From NCBI RefSeq assembly GCF_003854935.1, contig NZ_CP033969.1:1798001-1862000 (forward strand): a DNA stretch of 64,000 bases, written 5' to 3'. This DNA is from Cupriavidus pauculus (GTDB lineage Bacteria > Pseudomonadota > Gammaproteobacteria > Burkholderiales > Burkholderiaceae). A program made the position numbers and the translations under genes. Of the stretch, positions 29,217-39,305 are shown in pieces. Each line of letters begins with the position of its first letter. Within the stretch, counting starts at the first letter, position 1. Below the pieces are notes generated by a model that was not told the DNA's origin, did not search any database, and saw only the letters and a program-made list of their open reading frames with translations.

Positions 29217-30194
29217 ATGACCTTCGTATCCATTCTTCTGGCGCTGATTGCCGAGCAGTTCCGTGCGCTCGGCCGGAACAATCCCATCTACGACATCGTG
29301 CGTGTGCTGGGTGACCGGGCCGAGCATGCCTTCGACACCGGCCGGCCGCGCGATGCCGCGCTGGCCTGGCTGACCGTGGTGCTGCCGCTCACGCTGGCCG
29401 CCGTGGTCGTCCACTACCTGCTGGCGTCGATCAGCGTCGCGCTGACGCTGGTCTGGAACGTCCTGCTGCTCTACCTGACGCTGGGCTTCCGCCAGTTCAG
29501 CCACTATTTCACCGACATCCACGAGGCGCTGAACCGCGACGACCTGCACACCGCGCGCACGCTGCTGCACGAGTGGACCGGGCTGGACACGGTGGAGATG
29601 CCGGTCAGCGAGATCGTCCGCCATACGCTGGAAGCCGCCATCGTGGCCGTGCACCGGCACGTTTTCGGCGTGTTCTTCTGGTTCCTGGTGCCGATCGGCC
29701 CCGGCGGCGTGGTGCTCTACCGGACCGCCGAATTCCTGAATCGCCAGTGGAACCTGCCGTCCAACGAGCGCAGCCCGGCGCTGGGCCGGTTTGCCGCCCG
29801 GGCGTTCTACGTGCTGGACTGGATTCCGTCGCGCCTGACCGCCATCGGGTTTGCCATCGTCGGCAACTTCGAGGATGCGGTCTACGCCTGGCGCAACCAC
29901 GCGCGCAAGTGGGACGACGCCGTCAACGGCATCCTGCTCGCCAGTGGCGGCGGGGCGCTGGGCGTGCGGCTGGGCCAGCCGCTGGCCGAGGAGGATTCGA
30001 GCGTGATGCTGCGCACGAGCCTGGCCGGCGTGGACTACGCGCCGGGCATGGGCGAGGCCGAGCCGGTGCCGCCCGAATTCGGCGCGGACCCGGGCATCCG
30101 CACGCTGCAGTCGGCCGTCGGGCTGGTCTGGCGCGCGGTGATTCTCTGGATGCTGTTGCTGGCGATGATCTCGCTGGCGCTCTGGGTAGGCTGA
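29217..30194 (+). CDS. CobD/CbiB-family membrane protein
   Basis: 325 residues with about five membrane helices, starting MTFVSILLALIAEQFRALG. It matches the CobD/CbiB-type family of beta-proteobacteria that sits outside cobalamin operons; no other cob genes are near, so a role in adenosylcobinamide synthesis is not supported. The C-terminal helix ends just before a bidirectional terminator. Confidence 0.8.
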   Translation: MTFVSILLALIAEQFRALGRNNPIYDIVRVLGDRAEHAFDTGRPRDAALAWLTVVLPLTLAAVVVHYLLASISVALTLVWNVLLLYLTLGFRQFSHYFTDIHEALNRDDLHTARTLLHEWTGLDTVEMPVSEIVRHTLEAAIVAVHRHVFGVFFWFLVPIGPGGVVLYRTAEFLNRQWNLPSNERSPALGRFAARAFYVLDWIPSRLTAIGFAIVGNFEDAVYAWRNHARKWDDAVNGILLASGGGALGVRLGQPLAEEDSSVMLRTSLAGVDYAPGMGEAEPVPPEFGADPGIRTLQSAVGLVWRAVILWMLLLAMISLALWVG

Positions 30195-30212
30195 AGGCCC
30201 GCCCCCGCATCA

Positions 30213-30236
30213 GGGCCGGCGCGTGCCGGCCCTTTT
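30213..30236. terminator. Terminator between convergent genes
   Basis: Stem GGGCCGGC/GCCGGCCC with a four-base loop followed by TTTT, located after the cobD-like stop and reaching the stop of the convergent DUF2007 gene. Confidence 0.8.
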
Positions 30237-30541
30237 CATTCGGCGCTGGCGCCGCATTGCCAGCAGGCCGCGAACTGGGCCTCGTGCCATTCTCCGCAGC
30301 GGCGGCACTGCCAGCGCGGCCCCGGCGACGGATTGGCCGCCGCGTTCAGCGCGGCCCACGCCGCCGGCTCATCCCCATCGTCGACGATCCACACCTGCGG
30401 CGCGCTTTCCAGCAGCGGGATGTCGCCCGCCGCGCCCGCCAGCCAGGTGTTGCGCACCTCGGCGCGGATGCCGGCCGCGCGCAGCACATTCTCGCAATGC
30501 GCGGCGTGGACCAGCGAAGGCGTCCTCAGCAGCAGTTTCAT
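30236..30541 (-). CDS. DUF2007 protein with C-terminal zinc ribbon
   Basis: 101 residues. The N-terminal part (MKLLLRTPSLVHAAHCENVL ... VWIVDDGDE) is the DUF2007 ferredoxin-like domain, often annotated as putative signal-transducing; the C-terminus has CRRCGEWHEAQFAACWQCG, a four-Cys zinc ribbon. Function unknown. It is 33 bases after rsgA on the same strand, likely one operon. Confidence 0.87.
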   Translation of the reverse strand: MKLLLRTPSLVHAAHCENVLRAAGIRAEVRNTWLAGAAGDIPLLESAPQVWIVDDGDEPAAWAALNAAANPSPGPRWQCRRCGEWHEAQFAACWQCGASAE

Positions 30542-30574
30542 GTTCGGCGCGGCAAGCCAGCAGGTGCGCCCAAG

Positions 30575-31552
30575 TTACCACGGCTTCTGCTGCCGCGACT
30601 CGTGCAGCAACTGGGTGTAGAGCTGATGGCGGCGCGGCGAGATCGTGCCGCCGTCGATGGCCGTCAGCACGCCGCAGCCGGGCTCGTTGATATGGTGGCA
30701 GTTATAGAAACGGCATTCGGTCAGGCGCTGCCGGAACTCCGGAAACGCGCGCTCCAGCATGCCTTCGCTCAGGTGGTGCAGGCCGAATTCCTGGAAGCCC
30801 GGCGAATCGATCAGGTAGCCAGGCCGGCCGTCGACCACCGCCCAGGTGTCGGGCAGGTGGTAGAGCCGCGTGAACGTGGTGGTGTGCTTGCCCGAATCCA
30901 GCTTGGCCGAAATCTCGCGCGTCTGCGCCTCCACGCCGGGGATCAGCAGGTTCAGCAGCGACGACTTGCCCATGCCCGACTGGCCGATCAGGATGCTCGA
31001 CACCCCGGCCGTGCGCGGCTGCAGCGCCGCCAGCGCCTCGTCGGGGCGGCCGTGCACGGACAGCTCCAGCGTGTCGTAGCCAAGGTCCTGGTACAGCCGT
31101 AGCCGGCGGCGCGCGTCGTCCAGGCGGTCGGTCAGGTCGGTCTTGTTCAGGATCACCAGCGGGCGGATCTCCAGCGCCTCGGCCGACACCAGCGCCCGGC
31201 CGAGCAGGTCTTCCGAGAAGCTCGGCTCGGTGGCCAGCACGATGATGACCTGGTCGATATTGGCCGCCAGCAGCTTGGACTTGAACTGATCGGACCGGTA
31301 CAGCAGGTTCTTGCGCGGGTCGATGGCGGTGATCACGCCCTGGTCCACGGCGGCCAACTCGATGCGGACGTGGTCGCCCACGGCGGCGTCGCTCTTCTTG
31401 CCGCGCGGGAACGCATGCAGGTGCGAGCCGTCGGCGCGCTCCACCACGTAGTGGCGGCCGTGCGCGGCGACGATCAGTGCGGATTCGGCATCGGCCCCGG
31501 GGCCCTTGCCGGCACCCTTGCCGGCGTTGTGGTGGCGCGCGCTGCGGGTCAT
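30575..31552 (-). CDS. rsgA: Ribosome small subunit GTPase RsgA
   Basis: 325 residues. N-terminal OB fold, then a circularly permuted GTPase with the motif order G4 (ILNKTDL), G1 ([12 protein letters not shown]), G3 ([10 protein letters not shown]), and a C-terminal zinc site C-x5-C-x-H-x5-C. It acts late in 30S maturation. Its ATG overlaps the stop of the M48 protease upstream (ATGA), a common pairing in this group. Confidence 0.95.
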   Translation of the reverse strand: MTRSARHHNAGKGAGKGPGADAESALIVAAHGRHYVVERADGSHLHAFPRGKKSDAAVGDHVRIELAAVDQGVITAIDPRKNLLYRSDQFKSKLLAANIDQVIIVLATEPSFSEDLLGRALVSAEALEIRPLVILNKTDLTDRLDDARRRLRLYQDLGYDTLELSVHGRPDEALAALQPRTAGVSSILIGQSGMGKSSLLNLLIPGVEAQTREISAKLDSGKHTTTFTRLYHLPDTWAVVDGRPGYLIDSPGFQEFGLHHLSEGMLERAFPEFRQRLTECRFYNCHHINEPGCGVLTAIDGGTISPRRHQLYTQLLHESRQQKPW

Positions 31553-32799
31553 GCGTGCGCCAGCAGGCGGTCGATCCGCTGGGCGGCGGGCGGATGCGAG
31601 TAGTAGAACGCGCTGTAGAGCGGGTCGGGCGTCAGCGTGGACGCATTGTCCTTGTACAGCTTGACCAGCGCGGACACCAGGTGCCCGGCGTTGGTCTGGT
31701 GCGCGGCGAACTCGTCGGCCTCGAACTCGTGGCGGCGCGACGACTGGCTCGCCAGCGGCCCCAGGATGAACGTGAACACCGGCAACGCCAGGAAGAACAG
31801 CACCAGGGCCAGCGCGTGGTTGCTGGCGCCGAAATTGGGCAGCACGCCCAGCCCCGTGTAGAACCACTCGCGCGTGGCCAGCCAGCCCAGCAGGGCCAGG
31901 AACACCAGCGACAGCGCAAACGTCACCGCGATCATCTTGGCCACGTGGCGGCGCTTGAAGTGGCCCAGTTCGTGGGCCAGCACCGCTTCCACCTCCTCGC
32001 CGTCCAGCCGGGCCAGCAGCGTATCGAAGAAGACGATCCGCTTGGCCGCGCCAAAGCCGGTGAAATAGGCGTTGCCGTGCGCGCTGCGGCGGCTGCCATC
32101 CATCACGAACAGGCCCTTGCTGGCAAAGCCGCACTTGCGCAGCAGCGCCTCGATGCGCTCGCGCAGGCTGTCGTCGGCCAGCGGCTCGAACTTGTTGAAC
32201 AGCGGCGCGATGAACGTGGGCACGATCACCTGCAGCAGCAGGCTGAACGCCACCCAGAGCAGCCACGTGTAGAGCCACCAGTAGGTGCCGGCCCGGTCCA
32301 TCAGCCACAGCACGGCCAGCAGCAGCGGCAGGCCCAGCACGCAGGCCACCAGCGCCATCTTGGCCAGGTCGGCCAGCCAGAGCCCGAACGTCATCTTGTT
32401 GAAGCCAAAGCGCTGCTCGATCACAAACTGGCCGTAGAGCGAGAACGGCAGGTCGAACAGCCCGCCGATCACGGCCACGCTGGCGATCAGCGCCACGCCG
32501 TAGAAGTAGCCGCCGCCGTCGAACACGTGCAGCCAGAACTGGTTCAGCGCGTGCAGGCCGCCGAGCATCGTGAAGCCGATCAGCACGGCCGCGCCGGTCA
32601 GCACCTCGATCATCGACAGGCGGGTGCGGGCGATGGTGTAGTCGGCCGCCTTCTGGTGTGCGGACAGCGCGATGGTGTCGGCAAAGCGCGCCGGCACGGC
32701 GTTGCGATGGCGCGCCACATGGCGGATCTGGCGCGAGGCGAGCCAGAGTTTGGTCACAACCATGATGACCAGGGCGGCAAGAAAGATCAGCGTGAACAT
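31549..32799 (-). CDS. Ste24/CAAX-type M48 membrane metalloprotease
   Basis: 416 residues with several membrane helices and the zinc site [10 protein letters not shown] plus the downstream Glu in [12 protein letters not shown]. The N-terminal CAAX-protease domain (DRYTIART-like [14 protein letters not shown]) places it with the Ste24-like rather than the HtpX branch. Likely handles membrane-protein quality control. Operon head for rsgA and DUF2007. Confidence 0.92.
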   Translation of the reverse strand: MFTLIFLAALVIMVVTKLWLASRQIRHVARHRNAVPARFADTIALSAHQKAADYTIARTRLSMIEVLTGAAVLIGFTMLGGLHALNQFWLHVFDGGGYFYGVALIASVAVIGGLFDLPFSLYGQFVIEQRFGFNKMTFGLWLADLAKMALVACVLGLPLLLAVLWLMDRAGTYWWLYTWLLWVAFSLLLQVIVPTFIAPLFNKFEPLADDSLRERIEALLRKCGFASKGLFVMDGSRRSAHGNAYFTGFGAAKRIVFFDTLLARLDGEEVEAVLAHELGHFKRRHVAKMIAVTFALSLVFLALLGWLATREWFYTGLGVLPNFGASNHALALVLFFLALPVFTFILGPLASQSSRRHEFEADEFAAHQTNAGHLVSALVKLYKDNASTLTPDPLYSAFYYSHPPAAQRIDRLLAHA

Positions 32800-32961
32800 C
32801 GGTGGCCTTGGTGGCGATGGCGCGGTGCACCATCGGAAAAACCGGAAGTGCGGGGCGGGCCATCTGGGGCAGATATGCGAGAATTATAAATTGTTCGTCC
32901 CCGGCCACCCGCGTTGCTGGGGCGTTTTCCTTCCGAATCCCATATCAAGCCGTACCGCCAG

Positions 32962-33588
32962 ATGACAAGTCCCGCCGCCGCCTCCGTCAAAAGTGAAAAC
33001 AACCTTGTCTGGCTGGACATGGAAATGACCGGCCTGCAGCCGGACAGCGACCGGATCATCGAAGTGGCGGTGGTGGTCACGGATTCCGAGTTGAACATCC
33101 TGGCCGAGGGCCCGGTGCTGGTGATCCACCAGCCCGACGCCGTGCTGGACGCGATGGACAACTGGAACAAGGGCACGCACGGCCGCTCGGGCCTGATCGA
33201 CAAGGTCAAGGCGTCCACGCTGACCGAGGCCCAGGCCGAGGCCGAGCTGATTGCCTTCCTGAAGCGCTGGGTGCCGGCCGGCAAGTCGCCGATGTGCGGC
33301 AACTCGATCTGCCAGGACCGCCGCTTCATGGCCCGCTACATGCCGAAGCTGGAGGCGTTCTTCCACTATCGCAACCTCGACGTGTCCACGCTCAAGGAAC
33401 TGTGCAAGCGCTGGGAGCCGGCCATCCACAAGGGGTTCCACAAGCGCCAGCTTCACACGGCGCTGGCCGACATCCTGGAATCGGTGGAAGAGCTGCGCTA
33501 CTACCGCCAGCATTTCATCAAGACGCCGGCCGAGGCCGCCGCGTCGGTCCCGCCGGCACCGGCCGCCCCTGCCGCCCCCGCGGCATAA
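32962..33588 (+). CDS. orn: Oligoribonuclease
   Basis: 208 residues with the DEDDh exonuclease motifs: [33 protein letters not shown] and [12 protein letters not shown]. Degrades 2-5 nt RNAs and pGpG to mononucleotides. A short Ala/Pro-rich C-terminal tail is added. ATG at 32962; the M48 gene is divergent. Confidence 0.96.
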   Translation: MTSPAAASVKSENNLVWLDMEMTGLQPDSDRIIEVAVVVTDSELNILAEGPVLVIHQPDAVLDAMDNWNKGTHGRSGLIDKVKASTLTEAQAEAELIAFLKRWVPAGKSPMCGNSICQDRRFMARYMPKLEAFFHYRNLDVSTLKELCKRWEPAIHKGFHKRQLHTALADILESVEELRYYRQHFIKTPAEAAASVPPAPAAPAAPAA

Positions 33589-33666
33589 CGCCCGATCCTG
33601 CCAAGCCGGCGGGCGGTTCCAGGACGGGACGGCCACGCCGATCCGCCCGTCCAGCCGCCCCCCGCC

Positions 33667-34548
33667 ATGTTCACGCGCATCGTCTCGATCATCACGCCGG
33701 TCATCCTGATCATCCTGATCGGGTGGATCTACGGGCGGCGCGCCCATCCGGACATGACCGGCATCAACCGGGCCATGCTGGAAGTGATTGCGCCGCTACT
33801 TGTGGTGTCGGCCTTCATCAGCAAGGACTTCGTGCTGGCCGACCACCTGGTGCTGCTGGCCAGCGCCGTGGCGGTGGTGATCGGCTCGGGCATCCTGGCC
33901 TGGATCGTGGCGCGGATGAGTGGCGCCAACCCGCGTACCTTCGTGCCGCCGATGATGTTCAACAACAGCGGCAACATGGGCCTGCCGCTGTCGGTCTTCG
34001 CGTTCGGGCAAGTGGGGCTGGCGCCGGCCGTGGCGCTGTTCGCGGCGTCCAACCTGATGCATTTCACCATCGGGCTGAAGATCGTGAACCGGCAGGCGTC
34101 GATGGCCCAGATCGCCCGGAATCCGATGGTGCTGGCGACGGTGGCCGGCGTGGCGCTGTCGCTGGCCCGGCCCGTGTTCGCGCTGCCGCAGCCGGTCTAC
34201 GAGTCGATCAAGCTGCTGGGCGATGCCACCGTGCCGCTGATGCTGTTTGCGCTGGGCGTGCGGATGAAGGACGTCAGCCTGCGCAACTGGGGCATGGGCG
34301 TGCTGGGTGCCGTGGTCTGCCCGCTGGCGGGCATCGCCGTGGCGCTGCTGATCGTCTGGTGGGTGCCGATGACCGAGCTGCAGCGCGGCCTGCTGTTCGT
34401 CTTCGCGGCGCTGCCGCCGGCCGTGCTGAACTTCCTGGTGGCCGACCACTACCGGCAGGAACCGGACCAGGTGGCCTCGATCGTGCTGCTCGGCAATATC
34501 GCGGCGGTGGTGTTCGTGCCGGTCGGGCTGTATCTGGGCCTGAAGTAG
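33667..34548 (+). CDS. AEC-family transporter
   Basis: 293 residues, about 8-10 membrane helices, with the auxin-efflux-carrier-family signature FNNSGNMGLPLSVFAFG. Bacterial members export or import organic acids such as malonate or malate; no substrate can be deduced here. It follows orn after 78 bases. Confidence 0.88.
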   Translation: MFTRIVSIITPVILIILIGWIYGRRAHPDMTGINRAMLEVIAPLLVVSAFISKDFVLADHLVLLASAVAVVIGSGILAWIVARMSGANPRTFVPPMMFNNSGNMGLPLSVFAFGQVGLAPAVALFAASNLMHFTIGLKIVNRQASMAQIARNPMVLATVAGVALSLARPVFALPQPVYESIKLLGDATVPLMLFALGVRMKDVSLRNWGMGVLGAVVCPLAGIAVALLIVWWVPMTELQRGLLFVFAALPPAVLNFLVADHYRQEPDQVASIVLLGNIAAVVFVPVGLYLGLK

Positions 34549-34579
34549 GGCCGGGCGGCTGCGCCCGGACCCGCCCGCG

Positions 34580-35223
<644 letters not shown>

Positions 35224-35227
<4 letters not shown>

Positions 35228-35841
35228 GCCTGGGGCTCCTCGGGGTTGGCGGGCGCGCCGTCTTCGTCGCCGTCATCGCCGCCTTCCAGCGCGGCCTTGA
35301 TGACCTGGAACAGCTCGCGGTAGTACTTCGGCGGCTTGCCGAGTTCCTTTTCCCTGCGGGCGCCGCGGATGATGTTGCGCACGGACTGGACGTCCACCTC
35401 GGGGTGCTCGCCCAGGAATTTCGTGAGCTGGGCGTCGTCGGCCAGCAGCAGGTCGCGCCAGCGCTCGATCAGGTGCAGCCGGGCCGTCTCGGCCTTGCTG
35501 GTGCCCTTGAAGCCTTCCAGCGCGGCGCGGATGGCGGCCACCTCGTCGTCGTCCAGCCCGCGCATGACCTTGCCGACGAACTGCATCTGGCGGCGCTTGC
35601 CTTCGTGGCTGGTGATCTTGCGGGCGGCCAGGACGGCGTCGGCCAGCGCCTCGGGCATCGGCACGCGCGCCAGGCGGTCCTTGGGCAGCGCCTCCAGCTC
35701 GGCGCCCAGGTCCTGCAGCGCGGTCATGTCGCGCTTGCGCTGCGACTTGCTCTTGGGCTGGTCGTCGTCCTCTTCCGGCGCAAAGGCGCCGGGGAAGCGG
35801 CCGTGGGGGCCTTGGGAGTTGTTACGGGTATTTCGCGTCAT
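35224..35841 (-). CDS. darP: Ribosome biogenesis protein DarP (YjgA, DUF615)
   Basis: 205 residues; family features [19 protein letters not shown] and [20 protein letters not shown]-like segments, then [11 protein letters not shown]. Acts in late 50S assembly. An upstream Met three codons earlier (35850) is possible. An acidic C-terminal tail is extra. Divergent from pmbA, the frequent arrangement. Confidence 0.93.
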
Positions 35842-35898
35842 GGCCGGCATTTTATCTTGCTATGATTCCCGTTTGGACTTTTGATCACGCCCGCCCAT

Positions 35899-37266
35899 AT
35901 GAGCCAGACCGCCGAGAAGACCGCGCATTTCACCTATACCCAGGACCAGCTCAAGGCCATGGCGGCCGATGTGCTGCGCGTGGCACGCGAGCTGGGCGCG
36001 ACGGACGCCGCCACCGAGATCTCCGAAGGCAGCGGCCTGTCGGTGACCGTGCGCAAGGGCGAGGTGGAGACCATCGAGCAGAACCGCGACAAGGTGGTGG
36101 GCGTGACGGTGATGATTGGCCAGCGCCGCGGCAACGCCAGCACGTCGGATTTCTCGCCGGCCGCGCTGCGCGCCACGGCCGAGGCGGCGTACAACATCGC
36201 CCGCTTCACGGCCGAGGACGACTGCGCCGGGCTGGCCGAGGAAGCGCTGCTCGAACGTGATCCGCAGGACCTGGACCTGTTCCACCCGTGGACCATCGAC
36301 GCCGAGGGCGCCATCGACATCGCGCGCCGCGCCGAGGCCGCGTCGTTCGCGGTGTCGCCAAAGATCCGGAACAGCGACGGCGCCAGCGTGTCGGCCCAGC
36401 ATTCGCAGTTCGTGCTGGCCACGTCGCGCGGCTTCGTGGGCGGCTATCCGTACTCGCGCCACTTCATCTCGGCCGCGCCGATCGCCGGTTCGGGCAGCGG
36501 CATGCAGCGCGACGACTGGTACTCGTCCAAGCGCTCGCCGCTGGCGCTGGCCGAGCCGGAGGCCATCGGCCGCTACGCCGCAGAGCGCGCGCTGGCCCGG
36601 CTGAATGCCCGCAAGCTGTCCACGCGCAAGTGCCCGGTACTGTTCGAGGCGCCGCTGGCGGCCGGCCTGCTCGGCGCCTTCGTCCAGGCGGTGTCGGGCG
36701 GCGCGCTGTACCGCAAGTCGACGTTCCTGTACGACACGCTGGGCAAGGCCGTCTTTGCGCCGCACATTCAGATCAACGAGCAGCCGCACGTGCCGGGCGC
36801 CATGGGCAGTGCCCCGTTCGACGAGGAAGGCGTGCGCACCCAGGCCCGCGACGTGGTGCGCGACGGCGTGGTGCAGGGCTATTTCCTGTCGACCTACTCG
36901 GCGCGCAAGCTGGGCATGCAGACCACCGGCAACGCGGGCGGGTCGCACAACCTGACGCTGACGTCCACCCTGACGCAGCCCGAGGATGATTTTGCCGGCA
37001 TGCTGCGCAAGCTGGGCACCGGCCTGCTGGTGACGGAACTGATGGGGCAGGGCGTGAACTACGTGACCGGCGACTACTCGCGCGGCGCGTCGGGCTACTG
37101 GGTCGAGAACGGCCAGATCCAGTACCCGGTGGAGGAAATCACCATCGCCGGCAACATGGTCGAGATGTTCCGCCAGATCGTCGGCATCGGCGCCGATGCA
37201 CTCGTGCGCGGCACCAAGGAAACCGGCTCGATCCTGATCGAGCAGATGACGATCGCGGGGAACTGA
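35899..37266 (+). CDS. pmbA: Metalloprotease PmbA/TldE
   Basis: 455 residues of the TldD/PmbA family, starting MSQTAEKTAH. It shows the TldE type pattern without the HExxxH zinc motif, which is on the partner TldD (not in the window). TldD/E degrades unfolded peptides and processes some modified peptides. Family segments include VRKGEVETIEQNRDK, GYFLSTYSARKLGM and NMVEMFRQIVGIG. Confidence 0.94.
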   Translation: MSQTAEKTAHFTYTQDQLKAMAADVLRVARELGATDAATEISEGSGLSVTVRKGEVETIEQNRDKVVGVTVMIGQRRGNASTSDFSPAALRATAEAAYNIARFTAEDDCAGLAEEALLERDPQDLDLFHPWTIDAEGAIDIARRAEAASFAVSPKIRNSDGASVSAQHSQFVLATSRGFVGGYPYSRHFISAAPIAGSGSGMQRDDWYSSKRSPLALAEPEAIGRYAAERALARLNARKLSTRKCPVLFEAPLAAGLLGAFVQAVSGGALYRKSTFLYDTLGKAVFAPHIQINEQPHVPGAMGSAPFDEEGVRTQARDVVRDGVVQGYFLSTYSARKLGMQTTGNAGGSHNLTLTSTLTQPEDDFAGMLRKLGTGLLVTELMGQGVNYVTGDYSRGASGYWVENGQIQYPVEEITIAGNMVEMFRQIVGIGADALVRGTKETGSILIEQMTIAGN

Positions 37267-37294
37267 GGGCCCAGGGCGGCCGTCCTGGCCTGCG

Positions 37295-37318
37295 GCCCTC
37301 TCCCGGCAGGGGGAGGGC
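37295..37318. repeat. Hairpin of the REP-like family
   Basis: GCCCTCTCCC-GGCA-GGGGGAGGGC, one mismatch in the stem, between the convergent pmbA and folA stops. It shares the CCCTCTCCC core with the pair at 19038-19163 and may end transcription from both sides, though no T run follows. Confidence 0.5.
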
Positions 37319-37326
37319 AAGAAACG

Positions 37327-37827
37327 CTACTCTTCCCCCGACGCCGGCCGTTCGTACGTCACGAACGCGTAGTCGAAGCCGTTGGCGGCCGAATGGTGCG
37401 TCTCCCGCGCGACCTCGTTCCATCGGGACCGGTCGACGGCCGGGAAGAAGGCGTCGCCTTCGATGTCGGCATCGATCTCGGTGACGATAAGGCGGTCCGC
37501 GCTCGGCAGCGCCTCGGCGTAGAGCTGGGCGCCGCCGATCAGGAAGACCTGCTCCACGCCCACGCACAGCCGTTGCGCGTCTTCCAGCGACGCCGCCACT
37601 TCGGCACCTTCCAGCTTCAGATCCCGGTTGCGGCTCACCACGATGTTGCGGCGGCCGGGCAGCGGGCGGCCAATCGAATCCCAGGTCTTGCGTCCCATGA
37701 TGATCGGCGCGCCCAGCGTGGTGCGCTTGAAATGCTGCAGGTCTTCCGGCAGGCGCCAGGGCAGCGCGTTGTCGCGGCCGATCACGCCGTTGCGGGCGCG
37801 GGCGACGATCAGCGTCAGCAGCGTCAT
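37327..37827 (-). CDS. folA: Dihydrofolate reductase
   Basis: 166 residues with canonical DHFR segments: [36 protein letters not shown] and [10 protein letters not shown]. Reduces dihydrofolate formed by ThyA. Its ATG overlaps the stop of the thyA remnant, the normal thyA-folA coupling. Because thyA is cut, folA now lies downstream of island DNA and must use a new or internal promoter. Confidence 0.96.
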   Translation of the reverse strand: MTLLTLIVARARNGVIGRDNALPWRLPEDLQHFKRTTLGAPIIMGRKTWDSIGRPLPGRRNIVVSRNRDLKLEGAEVAASLEDAQRLCVGVEQVFLIGGAQLYAEALPSADRLIVTEIDADIEGDAFFPAVDRSRWNEVARETHHSAANGFDYAFVTYERPASGEE

Positions 37828-38354
37828 ACGGCCACCGGGGCCTTGATGGCCGGGTGCGATTCGTAGCCGACCAGCTCGAAATCCTCGTACCGGTAATCGA
37901 AGATGCTGTCAGGCTTGCGGCGAATGTGCAGCGTCGGCAACTTCATCGGCGCGCGCGCCAGTTGCGTCCGCACCTGCTCGAAGTGGTTGCTATAGATATG
38001 GCAGTCGCCGCCGGTCCAGACGAAGTCGCCCACGCCCAGGTCGCATTGCTGCGCGATCATGTGCGTCAGCAGCGCGTAGCTGGCGATGTTGAACGGCACG
38101 CCCAGGAAGATGTCGGCGCTGCGCTGGTAGAGCTGGCAGCTCAGCTTGCCGTCGGCCACGTAGAACTGGAAGAACGCGTGGCAGGGCGGCAGCTTCATCT
38201 GCGGGATCTCGCCCACGTTCCAGGCCGAGACGATCAGCCGGCGCGAGTCCGGGTTGCTGCGGATCTGCTGCACCACCTCGCTGATCTGGTCGATGTGCCG
38301 GCCGTCCGGGGTCGGCCACGCGCGCCACTGGTAGCCGTAGATCGGCCCGAGGTC
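37824..38354 (-). pseudogene. thyA: Host thymidylate synthase, 5' part removed by island
   Basis: The frame encodes the C-terminal 176 residues of a ThyA very like the E. coli protein, from [14 protein letters not shown] to [10 protein letters not shown], matching E. coli residues 89-264. The catalytic Cys ([11 protein letters not shown]) is kept, but the N-terminal 88 residues with the phosphate-binding Arg and the folate-contact Trp are missing. Upstream of the Asp codon (38352-38354) the sequence changes to unrelated, AT-richer DNA. An in-frame ATG at 38408 within the island end gives a 194-residue fused reading frame, not a working synthase. Confidence 0.92.
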
Positions 38355-38416
38355 ACTTTGCCGGCCACCGGACTGTCTATTACGTTGTGTTTTCGCCCTT
38401 CGCATCAATTAATCCT

Positions 38417-38440
38417 TGAACAATTAAGTATTATTGTTCA
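38417..38440. repeat. Inverted repeat near island left end
   Basis: TGAACAAT and ATTGTTCA separated by eight bases form a perfect 8-bp inverted repeat 63 bases inside the island. It could be a recombinase or transposase site or an operator. Confidence 0.5.
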
Positions 38441-38511
38441 GTACATGTTGTCGTAAGGGATTTTACAGCGTTCGAGCCTTGCGGCGCAGTATCTAGTGTT
38501 GCCAACGAAGG

Positions 38512-38544
38512 GCTGTGGATAAGCTGTGGATAAGCTGTTGATTT
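38512..38544. repeat. Tandem DnaA-box repeat near island left end
   Basis: The 11-bp unit GCTGTGGATAA occurs twice in tandem and a third, degenerate unit (GCTGTTGAT) follows. Each full unit contains TGTGGATAA, the exact complement of the consensus DnaA box TTATCCACA (38514-38522 and 38525-38533). It lies in the 259-bp non-coding left end between the thyA break and the XRE gene, which otherwise shows nothing. Confidence 0.65.
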
Positions 38545-38613
38545 CCTGTGAATTACCTGGGGCGGCGTCCTCCCCCTTTGCTTCTGAACTATCGTCAGGC
38601 GTCCTCTGACGCT

Positions 38614-38970
38614 CTACTTTCCTGCCCGAGAGCGCTTCGGTTTCGGCCCTTTGAGGTTTTCGAGTGTCTCATCAAGCGTACGCTCGCGACCTTTCTCTAC
38701 CCGTAATGCTTCATCCAGGCGAGCCATTTTTGCGGCGCTCGCATCAATTTGCTCGATGAGTTCGCTGGCATTGATGTCCAGCGCCCTACACCAGTTGCAC
38801 AGTTCAACGGGGTCCAGGCGCCTTTGGCCTTTCTCGACTCTGCTTACGTACTGTTGGTGTTGACCGAGAAACTCGGCGAAGTCGATTTGCGAGAAGCCAG
38901 CACTCTGCCTTGCTTCCTTGAGCAGGGCACGCATAAGCGCGTACGTTTCTTCATATACGGGGTTTCTCAT
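38614..38970 (-). CDS. XRE-family transcriptional regulator
   Basis: 118 residues from the ATG at 38970 (MRNPVYEETY). A Cro/C1-type helix-turn-helix is clear: LLKEARQSAGFSQIDFAEFL then HQQYVSRVEKGQRRLDPVEL, with a coiled-coil-like C-terminal half rich in charged residues. It points outward to the left end of the island. The frame is open to 39279, but the upstream part includes a palindrome that fits an operator, so the shorter form is preferred. Probably an autoregulator of island genes. Confidence 0.85.
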   Translation of the reverse strand: MRNPVYEETYALMRALLKEARQSAGFSQIDFAEFLGQHQQYVSRVEKGQRRLDPVELCNWCRALDINASELIEQIDASAAKMARLDEALRVEKGRERTLDETLENLKGPKPKRSRAGK

Positions 38971-39019
38971 TGCCAGCGGGAAGCATGTGATGAACCCGCC
39001 AGCTTGCAGCCATTCGCAA

Positions 39020-39040
39020 AATACACAAAAATTGTGTATT
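39020..39040. promoter_or_regulatory. Palindromic operator upstream of XRE gene
   Basis: AATACACAA and TTGTGTATT, separated by AAA, make a perfect 9-bp inverted repeat of 21 bp, 50 bases before the XRE start. The 335-bp stretch 38971-39305 between the divergent genes holds no gene; this palindrome is its only clear signal and is the likely XRE binding site. Confidence 0.65.
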
Positions 39041-39305
39041 CTTAAATCGCCGAAATCGCAAGTTTCATGCACTTTCCCGCGCAGCGGGCTACGAATCCTC
39101 AATGTTTGCGAAGCGGTCCGAACTGACTCTCCTCGGTTGTAACCGGCAGCACAACGTCCTGTATCCGACCTCCTCATCTGCTTACCGGCAACAAAGTGCC
39201 CTTTGTTGCGAGTCGATTTCCTGGCACAGCGCCAACGCCCGTAGTTTCCATCCCGTCCATGCCCATTCTCCCGACCCACTCAGTCGGGCTGTTCGTTTCC
39301 TCCCC

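Noticed and set aside
37824-38408. Complete thyA gene of 194 codons
   Set aside because: The N-terminal 88 residues of the family are absent and the first 18 codons come from island DNA.
38593-38611. Rho-independent terminator after the XRE gene
   Set aside because: A 6-bp stem (CGTCAG/CTGACG) is present but there is no T run on the reading side.
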